Below are positions 9,435-17,479 of a stretch of 64,000 bases of DNA, piece after piece; the stretch's first letter is position 1; each line of letters opens with the position of its first letter. Under the pieces are notes generated by a model. The model did not search any database, had not been told where the DNA came from, and saw only the letters and a program-made list of their open reading frames with translations. Source of the DNA: Rhizobium sp. CCGE 510 (lineage in GTDB: Bacteria; Pseudomonadota; Alphaproteobacteria; Rhizobiales; Rhizobiaceae); the NCBI RefSeq assembly GCF_000292525.1, contig NZ_AEYF01000044.1:620001-684000 (forward strand), given 5' to 3'. A program made the position numbers and the translations under genes.

Positions 9435-9857
9435 TCAGCGATAGGGCGAGCGGCAGGTCTTGTAGATGCCTTCATAGGTGAGGAAACGGTCCGTCCGCGG
9501 ATCGTAGGAGCGGTATTCATTGCTGCACCAGGCGACATGGCTATTCCTGTCAACCGCCTTCGGCTGCAGTCGGCGCACCGGCGGCGGCTCATAGGTCAGC
9601 TGCGGCCGGCCGGCCGCACCCGGCTGATAATAGGTCGGACCCGTCGCGCCGCGCGGGCGGTAATTCGGCTGGACATAGGCGGGTCGATGCCATTGCTGCG
9701 GCCCGAAACCGAAGCAGCCGCGAAAATCACAGAGCGTCGATCCGGTGTTGAGCGGCCCGACCCCCGGCTTGCCCAACTTCAGCGAATCGGCCCCTGCCGT
9801 GACAGGCGCGAGAACGGCGAGAAGACCGGCAAACACTATCATGCGGACAACGGGCAT
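9435..9857 (-). CDS. BA14K-like secreted or membrane-anchored protein
   Basis: The 140-residue protein starts with a hydrophobic signal segment (MIVFAGLLAVLAPVTAGA). A low-complexity region rich in Pro, Tyr, Gln and Gly follows. The C-terminus has the BA14K signature HVAWCSNEYRSYDPRTD and ends YKTCRSPY, with two conserved cysteines. BA14K proteins of Brucella and rhizobia are immunoreactive or lectin-like envelope proteins of uncertain role. The ATG at 9857 follows AAAGGAA. Convergent with the SelW-like gene, 9 bp apart. Confidence 0.82.
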   Translation of the reverse strand: MPVVRMIVFAGLLAVLAPVTAGADSLKLGKPGVGPLNTGSTLCDFRGCFGFGPQQWHRPAYVQPNYRPRGATGPTYYQPGAAGRPQLTYEPPPVRRLQPKAVDRNSHVAWCSNEYRSYDPRTDRFLTYEGIYKTCRSPYR

Positions 9858-9986
9858 GAGCGATTCCTTTCGATATTTCCTTAATATAGGGCGTAGCAAG
9901 CGAAGCGCTATGCCCGCCTTCCGGCCACTCCCGCTCAGATGACCAACTGTTTTTCGCCAACTGTCAGAAAAACTTCAAAAACCCGG

Positions 9987-10015
9987 TTGACAGTCAGGAG
10001 CCGCCCCCTTACATC
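9987..10015 (+). promoter_or_regulatory. Sigma-70-type promoter of tRNA-Leu
   Basis: TTGACA at 9987-9992 and TACATC at 10010-10015 are separated by 17 bp and lie 10 bp before the mature tRNA 5' end. The -35 is a perfect consensus, as expected for a stable RNA gene. Confidence 0.7.
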
Positions 10016-10025
10016 GCTCTCCGTC

Positions 10026-10112
10026 GCCCAGATGGCGGAATTGGTAGACGCGCCAGCTTCAGGTGCTGGTACCCGAAAGGGTGTGGAGGTTCGAGTCCTC
10101 TTCTGGGCACCA
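10026..10112 (+). tRNA. tRNA-Leu (anticodon CAG)
   Basis: The 87-nt sequence folds as a class II tRNA. The acceptor stem pairs GCCCAGA with TCTGGGC, and the D-arm has GGTAGACGC. The anticodon stem CCAGC/GCTGG holds the loop TTCAGGT (anticodon CAG). A short variable arm (TACCCGAAAGGGTG) precedes the T-arm GGTTCGAGTCC, and CCA is encoded. A small hairpin (CTTGATC ... GATCAAG) just downstream may terminate it. Confidence 0.97.
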
Positions 10113-10328
10113 TTCCATTCTTGATCAATACCAAGATCAAGGAGTTAAGCCTTTAAAATTTGCGCATTTCGTGAATGTAAGCAACACTGCGCCTGGGGCG
10201 TCCATTCGATAGATCCCCAGACCTCTAAATCCATATATTTCTAGATGCGTATTCGGGCCGCTGACAGCGCCTCCATTGACTTCCTTATTCGCGAATGGAA
10301 CATAAAGCGAACATGATGGAGTCCTGCA

Positions 10329-10619
10329 ATGATCCGATTCGCCACATCCGTAGCCAGCAACCCCGAGCCTGCAAAGGCGCGCCAGGCGGCAGCGGCCAAG
10401 CCAGCCATTGAGATGGCTTCGCCCAAACAGGTCATTGATGAATCCTCGACCGGTGTGGTCCTTGCTGCCTATCCGCCGCTGGTCGGCTCCGAGTCAGACG
10501 AGCTCGGCTCCGACACTCCGCCGAAGATCACGAAGCCACCACGTCGTGCGGCAAAAAATCGGAAGCCTAAAGTCGCCGAAGCAGCCAGCACTCCACTCCA
10601 GCTTGATCTCGAGGCCTAA
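10329..10619 (+). CDS. Small hypothetical protein, Ala/Pro/Lys rich
   Basis: A 96-residue frame with GGAG 7 bases upstream of the ATG. The product is rich in Ala, Pro, Lys and Ser (for example PPKITKPPRRAAKNRKPK), has no membrane segment and matches no family I know. The basic, probably disordered C-terminal half could bind nucleic acid, but that is a guess. The good ribosome-binding site and isolated position after tRNA-Leu are the only support for it being real. Confidence 0.5.
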   Translation: MIRFATSVASNPEPAKARQAAAAKPAIEMASPKQVIDESSTGVVLAAYPPLVGSESDELGSDTPPKITKPPRRAAKNRKPKVAEAASTPLQLDLEA

Positions 10620-10680
10620 CCGTCTCTCCGGGACAAGAATTGCCGGCAATTCCGGGAACTCCTCCCATAATCTATATAGC

Positions 10681-10808
10681 ACTTCGGAATCCCGAAATTG
10701 GTTGCGGGCTTGAAATCATTCGATGTTTCCCCACGACAACACCTCACAAAACCCGGCGGATTTCGGAATCCCGAAGCGGCGGAATTTCGGGATTCCGAAG
10801 TGAGGTTT
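10681..10808. repeat. Three copies of a 14-bp near-palindrome, the last two forming a terminator-like hairpin
   Basis: ACTTCGGAATCCCGAAATT (10681-10699) has an exact reverse complement at 10783-10801. A third copy, TTTCGGAATCCCGAAG, lies at 10761-10776. The second and third copies pair as a 14-bp stem with a short loop, followed by GTGAGG and a run of seven T (10803-10810). It could end transcription of the small gene upstream. The rest of the 10620-10968 gap holds no convincing gene. Confidence 0.6.
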
Positions 10809-10968
10809 TTTTCGTGACGACGGGTGCGTCTGTGATAGTAGGCGGCCGGCAAACCGATATCCCGCGGGAGCCATCAGCAGAGCTTTCCCTTATCGGGCGG
10901 TTCGCAGCATGTGCATCTCGCGCGTCAGCGCGGCGTTGGCCGGCGCATGATGGAGTGGTTGATGGCCT

Positions 10969-11265
10969 TCATGCGGCCATTTCGGCCTTCGTTTTCCTGC
11001 TGTCTGGAATAACGGTCAGAACCCCCATGCCGGCTTCTCTGGCGGCGCTGAGAAGCAATTCCCTCAGTTTGTCCATCCCCGCTTGCCCCATGACGGCATC
11101 GGCGCAAGCCTTCACCGCCGCGACATACTCCTCGCCGTCCTCAAACGGCCAGTCCACCATCAAAACTTCGGCCGCGTCGTGCAGCGTCCTGACGATCTTG
11201 CGCTTGTGCTCGCCGCCGAGAAAGAGAACAAGAGGCGCAAAATCCGCCGATGTGTTCCATTGCAT
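10969..11265 (-). CDS. DUF982 domain protein
   Basis: The 98-residue product fits the rhizobial DUF982 family. It has a short strand region (FAPLVLFLGG), a helix with DAAEVLMVDWP, then GEEYVAAVKACADAVMG and a C-terminal helix (LRELLLSAAREAGM). These proteins occur in many paralogues in rhizobia and have no established function. The ATG at 11265 follows GGGGAGGAAG, a strong ribosome-binding site. Confidence 0.82.
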   Translation of the reverse strand: MQWNTSADFAPLVLFLGGEHKRKIVRTLHDAAEVLMVDWPFEDGEEYVAAVKACADAVMGQAGMDKLRELLLSAAREAGMGVLTVIPDSRKTKAEMAA

Positions 11266-11607
11266 GGCACTTCCTCCCCAAGAGTTAGAATATTAGTAAC
11301 AATGCAAGAAGCATGCCGCGGAGGCGGAAGGGGGTTGCGAGGGCTCGAGCCATTCTCCTCAGATCGTCGGCGGGTGGTGTCGCAAGGGCTGAAAGGTGTT
11401 CAACTCGACCGTTCTGGAATGTTTGACGTCATCTCTTTTACGGTCGCCGAGAGCAGTGGTTCATAGAAAGGGCTGGCGATGGATATCAGCGCTTTGCACA
11501 TGTGTGAAACACGCTAAGACCGGGTGGCGGCGACGCTGATCGATCTTGCATCGACGCGGATCTACCACGACAGCACGGTGCTGCAGCAGTCGGCCTGAGA
11601 TTGATCC
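11266..11607. other. Gene-free stretch with a possible coding remnant
   Basis: I see no supported gene here. A short plus-strand frame ending at 11598 reads ATLIDLASTRIYHDSTVLQQ before its stop and looks like a true protein C-terminus whose 5' part is gone. I cannot assign its family. The promoter of the DUF982 gene should lie in the left part. Confidence 0.35.
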
Positions 11608-11940
11608 TCACCGCACCGGCTGATAATGGCCGCGCAGCGGCACCTTGTCGTCCATCGAGATGAAGCCGTCGCGTTCGCAGACATACATCAGCGTTGGCAT
11701 ACCGCCCGAGCGGAAGATCTCGTCATAGCGGCGGCGGATCTGGACGGTTTCGGTGCGGCAATTATAGGATTCTTCCTCCTTCTTGTCCGGCTGCGCCTTG
11801 ACGCCGGGCAGACCCTTGTAGGGGTAGAGGGGCTGAACGCCGGAATCGACCGACTTCGTCCAGTCGACGGCAACGGCGGACGCGGGCGCCAGGCTGGACA
11901 CGGCAACGAGCGACATCAGAAGCATCATTATAGGCCGCAT
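11608..11940 (-). CDS. Hypothetical secreted protein
   Basis: A 110-residue product with a clear signal peptide (MRPIMMLLMSLVAVSSLAPA, probable cleavage after ASAVA). The mature part of about 85 residues has two cysteines (in YNCRTETV and YVCERDGF), likely disulfide-bonded in the periplasm. No family is recognised. GGAGAATTCCC precedes the ATG at 11940. It lies downstream of the Wzz-like gene on the same strand, 57 bp after it, so it may be part of the polysaccharide operon. Confidence 0.7.
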   Translation of the reverse strand: MRPIMMLLMSLVAVSSLAPASAVAVDWTKSVDSGVQPLYPYKGLPGVKAQPDKKEEESYNCRTETVQIRRRYDEIFRSGGMPTLMYVCERDGFISMDDKVPLRGHYQPVR

Positions 11941-11997
11941 GGGAATTCTCCTGCCAGCAATCGGGCACACCGGATGTAGGAAAACCGGGGACCGTCA

Positions 11998-13617
11998 TCA
12001 AGCGGCTGTGGCGGGCGATTTCCTGAAATAACTTCTGATGACCGGATGGCCGAAGAGGCCGGCGAGGATCGCAAAGGCGGCGCCGACGACGAAACCGGCG
12101 AGAAGACCGCCGATGATGCCGGCGACCAGCAGGATCTTCTTGCCCGGGCCATCGGCCTTCACCGGCGGCTCGGCCGGCGAGATGACGCGAATGTTACTCT
12201 GGTTGAGGTTCTGCTCCTCGCTGGTCTGGCTGGAGCGCTTCAGCACGGTCTCGTAGATATCGCGCGCCGCCGTCGCCTTGCGCTGCAATTCGTTCAATTC
12301 CACCTGCTTGTCCGATGTGCTTGCCTGCAGCGCCTTCTGTACGGCAAGTTCCTTGGCGATGCTGTCCTCGGCGGCCTTGGCCTGCTGGTATTCGCCCCTG
12401 GCCGAAGTGGCCAGACGCTGCAATTCGCCCTTGATTTCACCGGCAATGCTTTGCAGCGAAGAGCGGGCCGCCTGCAGGCGCGGATGCCGCGTGCCCATCT
12501 GGCTTTCGAGGCTGCCGACGGCAGCGGCCTGGGTGGCATATTGCTGACGCAGGCTGACCAGCGGCGAGGTGACGCCACCCTCCGCCTGGTTGCCGGCGAC
12601 GATATCTTCGACGCGGAGATTGGCGACAGAATCGGCGCGGGCCTTCGCCTGAATGGTCTTATCCTGTGCCGTCACCAGCAGCGTGTTCAGCGAGACAAGC
12701 CGCTGATCGGAGATCAGATTGCCTTCGGTGGCGGCCATGTCGTTGTCGGCGCGGAAGGTTTCGACAGCCTGCTCAGCCCCCAGCACTTTCTGGCGCAGAT
12801 CGTCGAGCCGTCCGTCGAGTGTCGAGGAGGTGTTTTCGTAGATGCCGTTCGAGGCGCTGTTCTCCTCCTCAGTGAAGGAGGTGACAACCTGGTTGGCGAG
12901 CCTTGCGGATTTCTCCGGATCGTTGGTCGTGGCGGCCAGCGAAACGACATAGGTAGTGGCCTGGCGGGTGATGACCAATGCCTTCTGCAGGGTGCCGATC
13001 ACGGCGGCGCCATCGGTGCGGCCGCCGGTGAATTCCGGATCCTGGTCAAGCTTCATGGTCTCGACGACGCGGCGCAGCACATTGCCCGAGGTCAGGATCT
13101 GCACCTGGCTGTCGATCAGCGCCGAAATCATTTCCGGCGACGGGCCTGAGGATTGCCCACTTGCGTCGGCAAGGCCGATCTGGCGCGGATCGAAATAAAG
13201 GCTGCTGACGGCGGTGAATTTCTGGCCGATGGACGGGGCCACCGCCCCGCCGGCAACGGCGCCGAGCAGCGCCAGACCAAGCACGACCAGTCGTCGGCTC
13301 CAGATCGCCGCGACGCTTGAGCGGAGATCGACAAGCGGTGCGGCAGGCGCGGACGCCGCGTCCACGGCTGGCTGTTTCAAAGATGCGGGCGGGGGCGCCG
13401 GGCGCTCGGACTGGCGGGGTTCCGCGACACTTGCCGGTGGCGGCACAAAGGCAGGAGCGGTGGGGGCAGGAGCGGCGGGTTCGGGCACCGGAGGCACAAA
13501 ATCGTCCGGACGGACGACGGGGCTGCGCATGCGCACGCCTTCCGCCGCAGTCTGAGTCGACTCATAACTGCGCCAGCCAGGGAGCCGGCTTACCCTGTTC
13601 CTGTCATACTGGTTCAT
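11998..13617 (-). CDS. Wzz/ExoP-N-like polysaccharide chain-length protein, no kinase domain
   Basis: A polysaccharide co-polymerase of up to 539 residues. In order: a Pro/Ala-rich cytoplasmic N-terminus (about 100 residues), a membrane segment (VVLGLALLGAVAGGAV), a long periplasmic coiled-coil region (about 135-480) with Wzz and GNVR-type features, and a second membrane segment (ILLVAGIIGGLLAGFVVGAA). The C-terminus is only about 20 residues, so the BY-kinase found in ExoP is absent. A start at 13530 (MRSPVVRP) has a better ribosome-binding site than 13617. It diverges from the GH5 gene and would set chain length for the nearby Wzy-like polymerase. Confidence 0.85.
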   Translation of the reverse strand: MNQYDRNRVSRLPGWRSYESTQTAAEGVRMRSPVVRPDDFVPPVPEPAAPAPTAPAFVPPPASVAEPRQSERPAPPPASLKQPAVDAASAPAAPLVDLRSSVAAIWSRRLVVLGLALLGAVAGGAVAPSIGQKFTAVSSLYFDPRQIGLADASGQSSGPSPEMISALIDSQVQILTSGNVLRRVVETMKLDQDPEFTGGRTDGAAVIGTLQKALVITRQATTYVVSLAATTNDPEKSARLANQVVTSFTEEENSASNGIYENTSSTLDGRLDDLRQKVLGAEQAVETFRADNDMAATEGNLISDQRLVSLNTLLVTAQDKTIQAKARADSVANLRVEDIVAGNQAEGGVTSPLVSLRQQYATQAAAVGSLESQMGTRHPRLQAARSSLQSIAGEIKGELQRLATSARGEYQQAKAAEDSIAKELAVQKALQASTSDKQVELNELQRKATAARDIYETVLKRSSQTSEEQNLNQSNIRVISPAEPPVKADGPGKKILLVAGIIGGLLAGFVVGAAFAILAGLFGHPVIRSYFRKSPATAA

Positions 13618-13686
13618 ACGCGCACTCGTGTCCCGCCCAGCGTGAAAGACTGAAGCCGAGGTGCAGAGACTTTAGAAATTCTTAGC

Positions 13687-13699
13687 TAACGGACCGTTA
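13687..13699. promoter_or_regulatory. 13-bp palindrome in the divergent polysaccharide promoter region
   Basis: TAACGG-A-CCGTTA is a perfect inverted repeat between the Wzz-like gene (start 13617 or 13530) and the GH5 gene (start 13753). Its central position suggests a shared operator. The regulator is unknown. Confidence 0.35.
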
Positions 13700-13752
13700 A
13701 AATAATCTCATCGACGCCGATGTTGCGATTTGCCGCGATTGCGAGGAGAGCC

Positions 13753-14802
13753 ATGAAGACGAGACGACATCTGACGGCGCTGCTGCTTGCGGCCGCTCTC
13801 GTCACGTCGCCGGCCCTGGCCGCCGACGCGCCCTGTTTTCGCGGCGTCAATCTTTCCGGCGGCGAATATGGCGAGCGCGACGGCACCTTCGGCACGAATT
13901 ATACCTATCCCAGCGAAGACACCATCGGCTATTTCGCCGAAAAAGGCATGACGATCATCCGGCTGCCGTTCCGCTGGGAGCGGCTGCAGCCGGCGCTCGG
14001 CGGGCGGCTGGACGAGGACGAACTCAAGCGGATCAAGGATACCGTCGGGCTGATCCGCAAGCACGGCATGGCCGTGCTGCTCGACCCGCATAATTTCGGC
14101 TACTACGACAAGGTGCAGGTCGGCATGGCGCCGGCGACGGATGCGGCCTTCGGTGAGTTCTGGGCAAGGCTCGCGGTCGAATTCGCCAATCAGGACGGCG
14201 TCCTCTTCGGGCTGATGAACGAGCCGCACGACATCAAGGCGACGGACTGGCTCGATGCTTCCAATGCGGCGATCCGCAGCATCCGCGCCGTCGGCGCCCG
14301 CAACCTCATCCTGGTGCCCGGCACCGCCTGGAGCGGCGCGGGAAGTTGGGAAAAGGACGTGATCGGCGGCGCCAACGGCACGGTGATGCTCGGCGTGCGC
14401 GATCCGCTCGACTTCTACGCCTATGAAGTCCACCAGTATCTCGACGCCGATTCCTCCGGAACCCACCCAACCTGCGAAGGTGCCACCGCCGCCGTCGAGG
14501 CAATTGCCGGCGTCACCGCCTGGCTGAAGAAGAACCACAAGCGTGGCTTTCTCGGCGAATTCGGCGCCTCCGCCGACAAGGACTGCATGACTGGGCTGAC
14601 CGAAATCTACGCCACCATGTCGAGGAATAGCGACGCCTGGCTCGGCTGGTCCTATTGGGCGGCGGGCGAATGGTGGCCGGCCGACGAACCGTTCAACGTT
14701 CAGCCGCAAAAGGGCACCGAGCGGCCGCAGATGCGGCTTCTCGCGGCCTCGGCAAAAGCCAAAGCCGGCGCCTGCGTCACCGTCAAGCCAGCGGGGAATT
14801 GA
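13753..14802 (+). CDS. Glycoside hydrolase family 5 (cellulase / endoglucanase type), secreted
   Basis: A 349-residue GH5 enzyme with a signal peptide (LTALLLAAALVTSPALA, cleavage near residue 23). The acid/base glutamate is in LMNEPHD (E157) and the nucleophile in LGEFG (E269). RLPFRWERLQP and YEVHQYLD are further GH5 landmarks. The substrate is probably a beta-glucan or beta-1,4-linked exopolysaccharide. The ATG at 13753 follows GAGGAGAG. The polymerase gene begins 2 bp after its stop, so the hydrolase likely trims or releases the polymer made by its neighbours. Confidence 0.88.
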   Translation: MKTRRHLTALLLAAALVTSPALAADAPCFRGVNLSGGEYGERDGTFGTNYTYPSEDTIGYFAEKGMTIIRLPFRWERLQPALGGRLDEDELKRIKDTVGLIRKHGMAVLLDPHNFGYYDKVQVGMAPATDAAFGEFWARLAVEFANQDGVLFGLMNEPHDIKATDWLDASNAAIRSIRAVGARNLILVPGTAWSGAGSWEKDVIGGANGTVMLGVRDPLDFYAYEVHQYLDADSSGTHPTCEGATAAVEAIAGVTAWLKKNHKRGFLGEFGASADKDCMTGLTEIYATMSRNSDAWLGWSYWAAGEWWPADEPFNVQPQKGTERPQMRLLAASAKAKAGACVTVKPAGN

Positions 14803-14804
14803 CA

Positions 14805-16073
14805 GTGGCGGTCCTCGATCAGAAGGCAACTTTCTCTGTGGCGGGCAGTGTAGGCGGTCAAGCGTCACGGATCGATTATCCGGTGCTCTGGCTCGGCTTG
14901 CTGTCGGTGCTCTACAACGGCATTCTCGCCTTCATCAACCACAACATCATGCCGCTCTCGATAACCCATGTTGCCGCCAGCGAGGGGCTGATCATGGCGA
15001 GCGCCATCCTCTACATCTTGCACAAAGGGATCTACGAGACCGACCTGCCGGCCTTCTTGTTCCTGCTGTTTACGCTTGTCGTGACGATCTATGTGAGCGT
15101 GCTCAACCGCATGCTGTTCGTCGACCATTTCCGCAACGTGCTGATCATCTTCTGCTTTGCCGGGGTCGGCGGCTGGAGCAACGAGAAGACCATGAAGCTC
15201 GCCTTTCGCTGGGCGAGCCTTGCCGTGATGATCTTCCTGATCTTCGAGATCGTCAGCGTGCCGTTCTATGTCAGCATCGTGCATCCGTCCGACTATTTCG
15301 CCAATACGCGCGGACTGCTGCCGCTGAGCTACAACACGACGGGCCTGTTCCAGAACGCGCTCGGCTTTCCCGAGCGCTTCTCCTTCGGCATCATCGATCA
15401 CCGCTCGTCGTCGATCTTCCTCGAACAGGTGTCGCTCGCCAATTTCTGCGGCGTGATCGCGATCTACCTGATTTCCATGTGGGAAAGGACAGGCCGCTGG
15501 GACCGGCTGCTCATGATCGGCACGGCGGTGCTGATCCTGGTGACCAACGATACGCGCACGATGCTGATCTTCTGTTTTGCCTGCATCGGCGGCTATTTCG
15601 TCTTTCCGAAGATCCCGAAGAATTTCAATCTGGCGCTCATGCCGCTGATCGTCGCCGCCGGTTTCCTCGTCTATACCCTGAAACCCAATGCGACGGGCGA
15701 CAATTTCACCGGCCGCATCAACCTGACGATGAAGAAGGTGATGGATCTCGATCCTCTCGCCATTCTCGGGCTTTCCGTCGACCGGGTCGCCGAATTTGCC
15801 GACAGCGGTTATGTTTATCTGATCTACGCGGCGACGATCTTCGGCGTCATTGCCTTCTGGCTGTTCGTCTGCCTCTTTCCCGCCGGCCGCACGGCGGCGC
15901 AGCGGCGTTGCGCCCATTCACTTTCTCTTTTCATTTTTCTGAATATGATGATCGGGGGGACCGCAGTTTTCTCGATGAAGATCGCCGGTCTCCTGTGGTT
16001 CGTCGTCGGATATATGCGCTTCCACGACAGCCCGCGCATCCGGCGGGATTGTCCCGCAGATGTTAAGAGTTGA
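14805..16073 (+). CDS. Wzy/O-antigen-ligase-like polysaccharide polymerase
   Basis: A 422-residue membrane protein with about ten to eleven hydrophobic segments, including VLWLGLLSVLYNGILAF, FLFLLFTLVVTIYVSV and a C-terminal cluster. The larger periplasmic loop in the second half contains TNDTRTM and TGRINLTMKK, the arginine-rich kind of region seen in Wzy/ExoQ/WaaL proteins. A GTG at 14805 is favoured because GGGGA stands 7 bases upstream and it lies 2 bp after the GH5 stop. Role: joining repeat units of an extracellular polysaccharide at the inner membrane. Confidence 0.75.
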   Translation: MAVLDQKATFSVAGSVGGQASRIDYPVLWLGLLSVLYNGILAFINHNIMPLSITHVAASEGLIMASAILYILHKGIYETDLPAFLFLLFTLVVTIYVSVLNRMLFVDHFRNVLIIFCFAGVGGWSNEKTMKLAFRWASLAVMIFLIFEIVSVPFYVSIVHPSDYFANTRGLLPLSYNTTGLFQNALGFPERFSFGIIDHRSSSIFLEQVSLANFCGVIAIYLISMWERTGRWDRLLMIGTAVLILVTNDTRTMLIFCFACIGGYFVFPKIPKNFNLALMPLIVAAGFLVYTLKPNATGDNFTGRINLTMKKVMDLDPLAILGLSVDRVAEFADSGYVYLIYAATIFGVIAFWLFVCLFPAGRTAAQRRCAHSLSLFIFLNMMIGGTAVFSMKIAGLLWFVVGYMRFHDSPRIRRDCPADVKS

Positions 16074-16113
16074 CCGCAGCGGCATGGCTGAGACCGGCGA
16101 CCCGCCGCGAGCC

Positions 16114-16230
16114 CTAGAACGGGATGATTTTAGGCCCGCTCGGCCTAAAATCTGAATCCTGTTCTACATCAAAGAAATAGAGCATGATGTCGTCCGAAAA
16201 CCCGCCCACACTTTCGGCATCATGCTCTGG
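16114..16230 (+). repeat. RIME-like palindromic repeat, copy A
   Basis: A 117-bp element with two palindromes: GATTTTAGGCC ... GGCCTAAAATC, and GAGCATGATG ... CATCATGCTC. It matches, in opposite genomic orientation, the element at 49373-49489. The architecture fits the Rhizobium-specific intergenic mosaic elements. Its right end abuts the ribosome-binding site of the acyltransferase gene. Confidence 0.85.
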
Positions 16231-16245
16231 GGAGCAAGACGCTTG

Positions 16246-17262
16246 ATGCTTGTCCAGCTTCAATATCTGCGCGCCATCGCGGCGCTGATGGTCGTCTATT
16301 TCCACGCGATACTGCAGCTTGCCAAGGTCAATCCCGCCGTAGACGCCACCGCCTTCGTCTATGGCGAAACCGGCGTCGACATCTTCTTCGTGCTCAGCGG
16401 TTTGGTGATGTGGCTAACGACGAGCGGGCGGGCGATGAGCCCGATGGATTTTGCCCGCCGGCGGATTAACCGCATCGTACCGCTCTATTGGCTGGCAACG
16501 CTGTTTTCAGCTGTCGTGGCGCTGGCCGCCCCGTCATTGCTGAAATCGACAGTGTTCGACCTCCCGCATCTCATCGCCTCGCTGTTCTTTCTCCCATGGG
16601 CCAATGCCGCCGATCCGAGCACGATCACCCCCGTCGTCGTGCCGGGCTGGACGCTGAATTACGAGATGATGTTCTACCTCGTGTTTGCGCTGCTGCTGCC
16701 GCTCCAGGAGATCCGCCGAATTCCAGCAATGTTTGCCGTCTTCGCCGTCATCCTGATCGGCTGCCGGCTGCTGCCGGAAACGTCGGCCACCCGGTTCTAC
16801 GGCGAGCCGATCATCCTGGAATTTCTCGCCGGCGTCGTGCTCGGCTGGCTGTACGGGCAGAAGCTGCTGCTGTCGAACCGCTGGGCATGGGCGGCACTGG
16901 CCCTGGGGTTCGCATTCCTCTTCATCAACGAGGCGCTGATGCGGCCGGAAAGCCGGTTCTACGCCTGGGGGATTCCAGCGATCTTCATCGTCTACGGCGC
17001 GGTCTCCATCGATTTTTCCAGGCTGCCTTTTATCGGCTCGCTGAACTATCTCGGCGACTGCTCCTACAGCATCTATATCACCCACGCCTTCACCTTGGCT
17101 TTCCTGAGGGTCGCCGCCGACCGCCTGCCGATCGGCATCCTGAAGCAGCCGGTCCTCTTCGTGATCCTGGCGCTGGTGCTCTCGTCGATCGGCGGCGCCA
17201 TCATCCACGAAATCACCACGCCCCGCCGCAAGGTCGCGGTGGCGAGCCGCCCCCCGGCCTGA
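16246..17262 (+). CDS. Acyltransferase family 3 (OafA/ExoZ-like) membrane protein
   Basis: The 338-residue protein has about ten membrane segments. It begins with the family hallmark LRAIAALMVVYFHA, with the conserved His in the first helix, then DIFFVLSGLVMW and RRINRIVPLYW. These proteins add acetyl, succinyl or similar groups to exported sugars. The ATG at 16246 follows GGGGAG. With the Wzy-like gene upstream it probably decorates the same polysaccharide; a RIME-like repeat separates the two. Confidence 0.88.
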   Translation: MLVQLQYLRAIAALMVVYFHAILQLAKVNPAVDATAFVYGETGVDIFFVLSGLVMWLTTSGRAMSPMDFARRRINRIVPLYWLATLFSAVVALAAPSLLKSTVFDLPHLIASLFFLPWANAADPSTITPVVVPGWTLNYEMMFYLVFALLLPLQEIRRIPAMFAVFAVILIGCRLLPETSATRFYGEPIILEFLAGVVLGWLYGQKLLLSNRWAWAALALGFAFLFINEALMRPESRFYAWGIPAIFIVYGAVSIDFSRLPFIGSLNYLGDCSYSIYITHAFTLAFLRVAADRLPIGILKQPVLFVILALVLSSIGGAIIHEITTPRRKVAVASRPPA

Positions 17263-17479
17263 GATTCAGCCCTCGAAGGCGAGAATACGCATCCCGGCGG
17301 CGCTGGCGGCACAGTTTTTCGCGCAACTTCTCCTAAGCTATGTACGAGGTGAGAGAACTTGCAGAAACGTGGCGGTTCATCTTGCAATTTGTCGCATGAA
17401 TGAAAGTGCGCCGGCCTGTTCGCCGCCGGGGCTTTGATCTAAGCACGGCGGCGGTCTTGAAGAGGGAAGAGCGAGAGAC

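Noticed and set aside
10026..10112. Genomic island insertion at tRNA-Leu
   Set aside because: No integrase, no repeat of the tRNA 3' end and no composition shift follow it.
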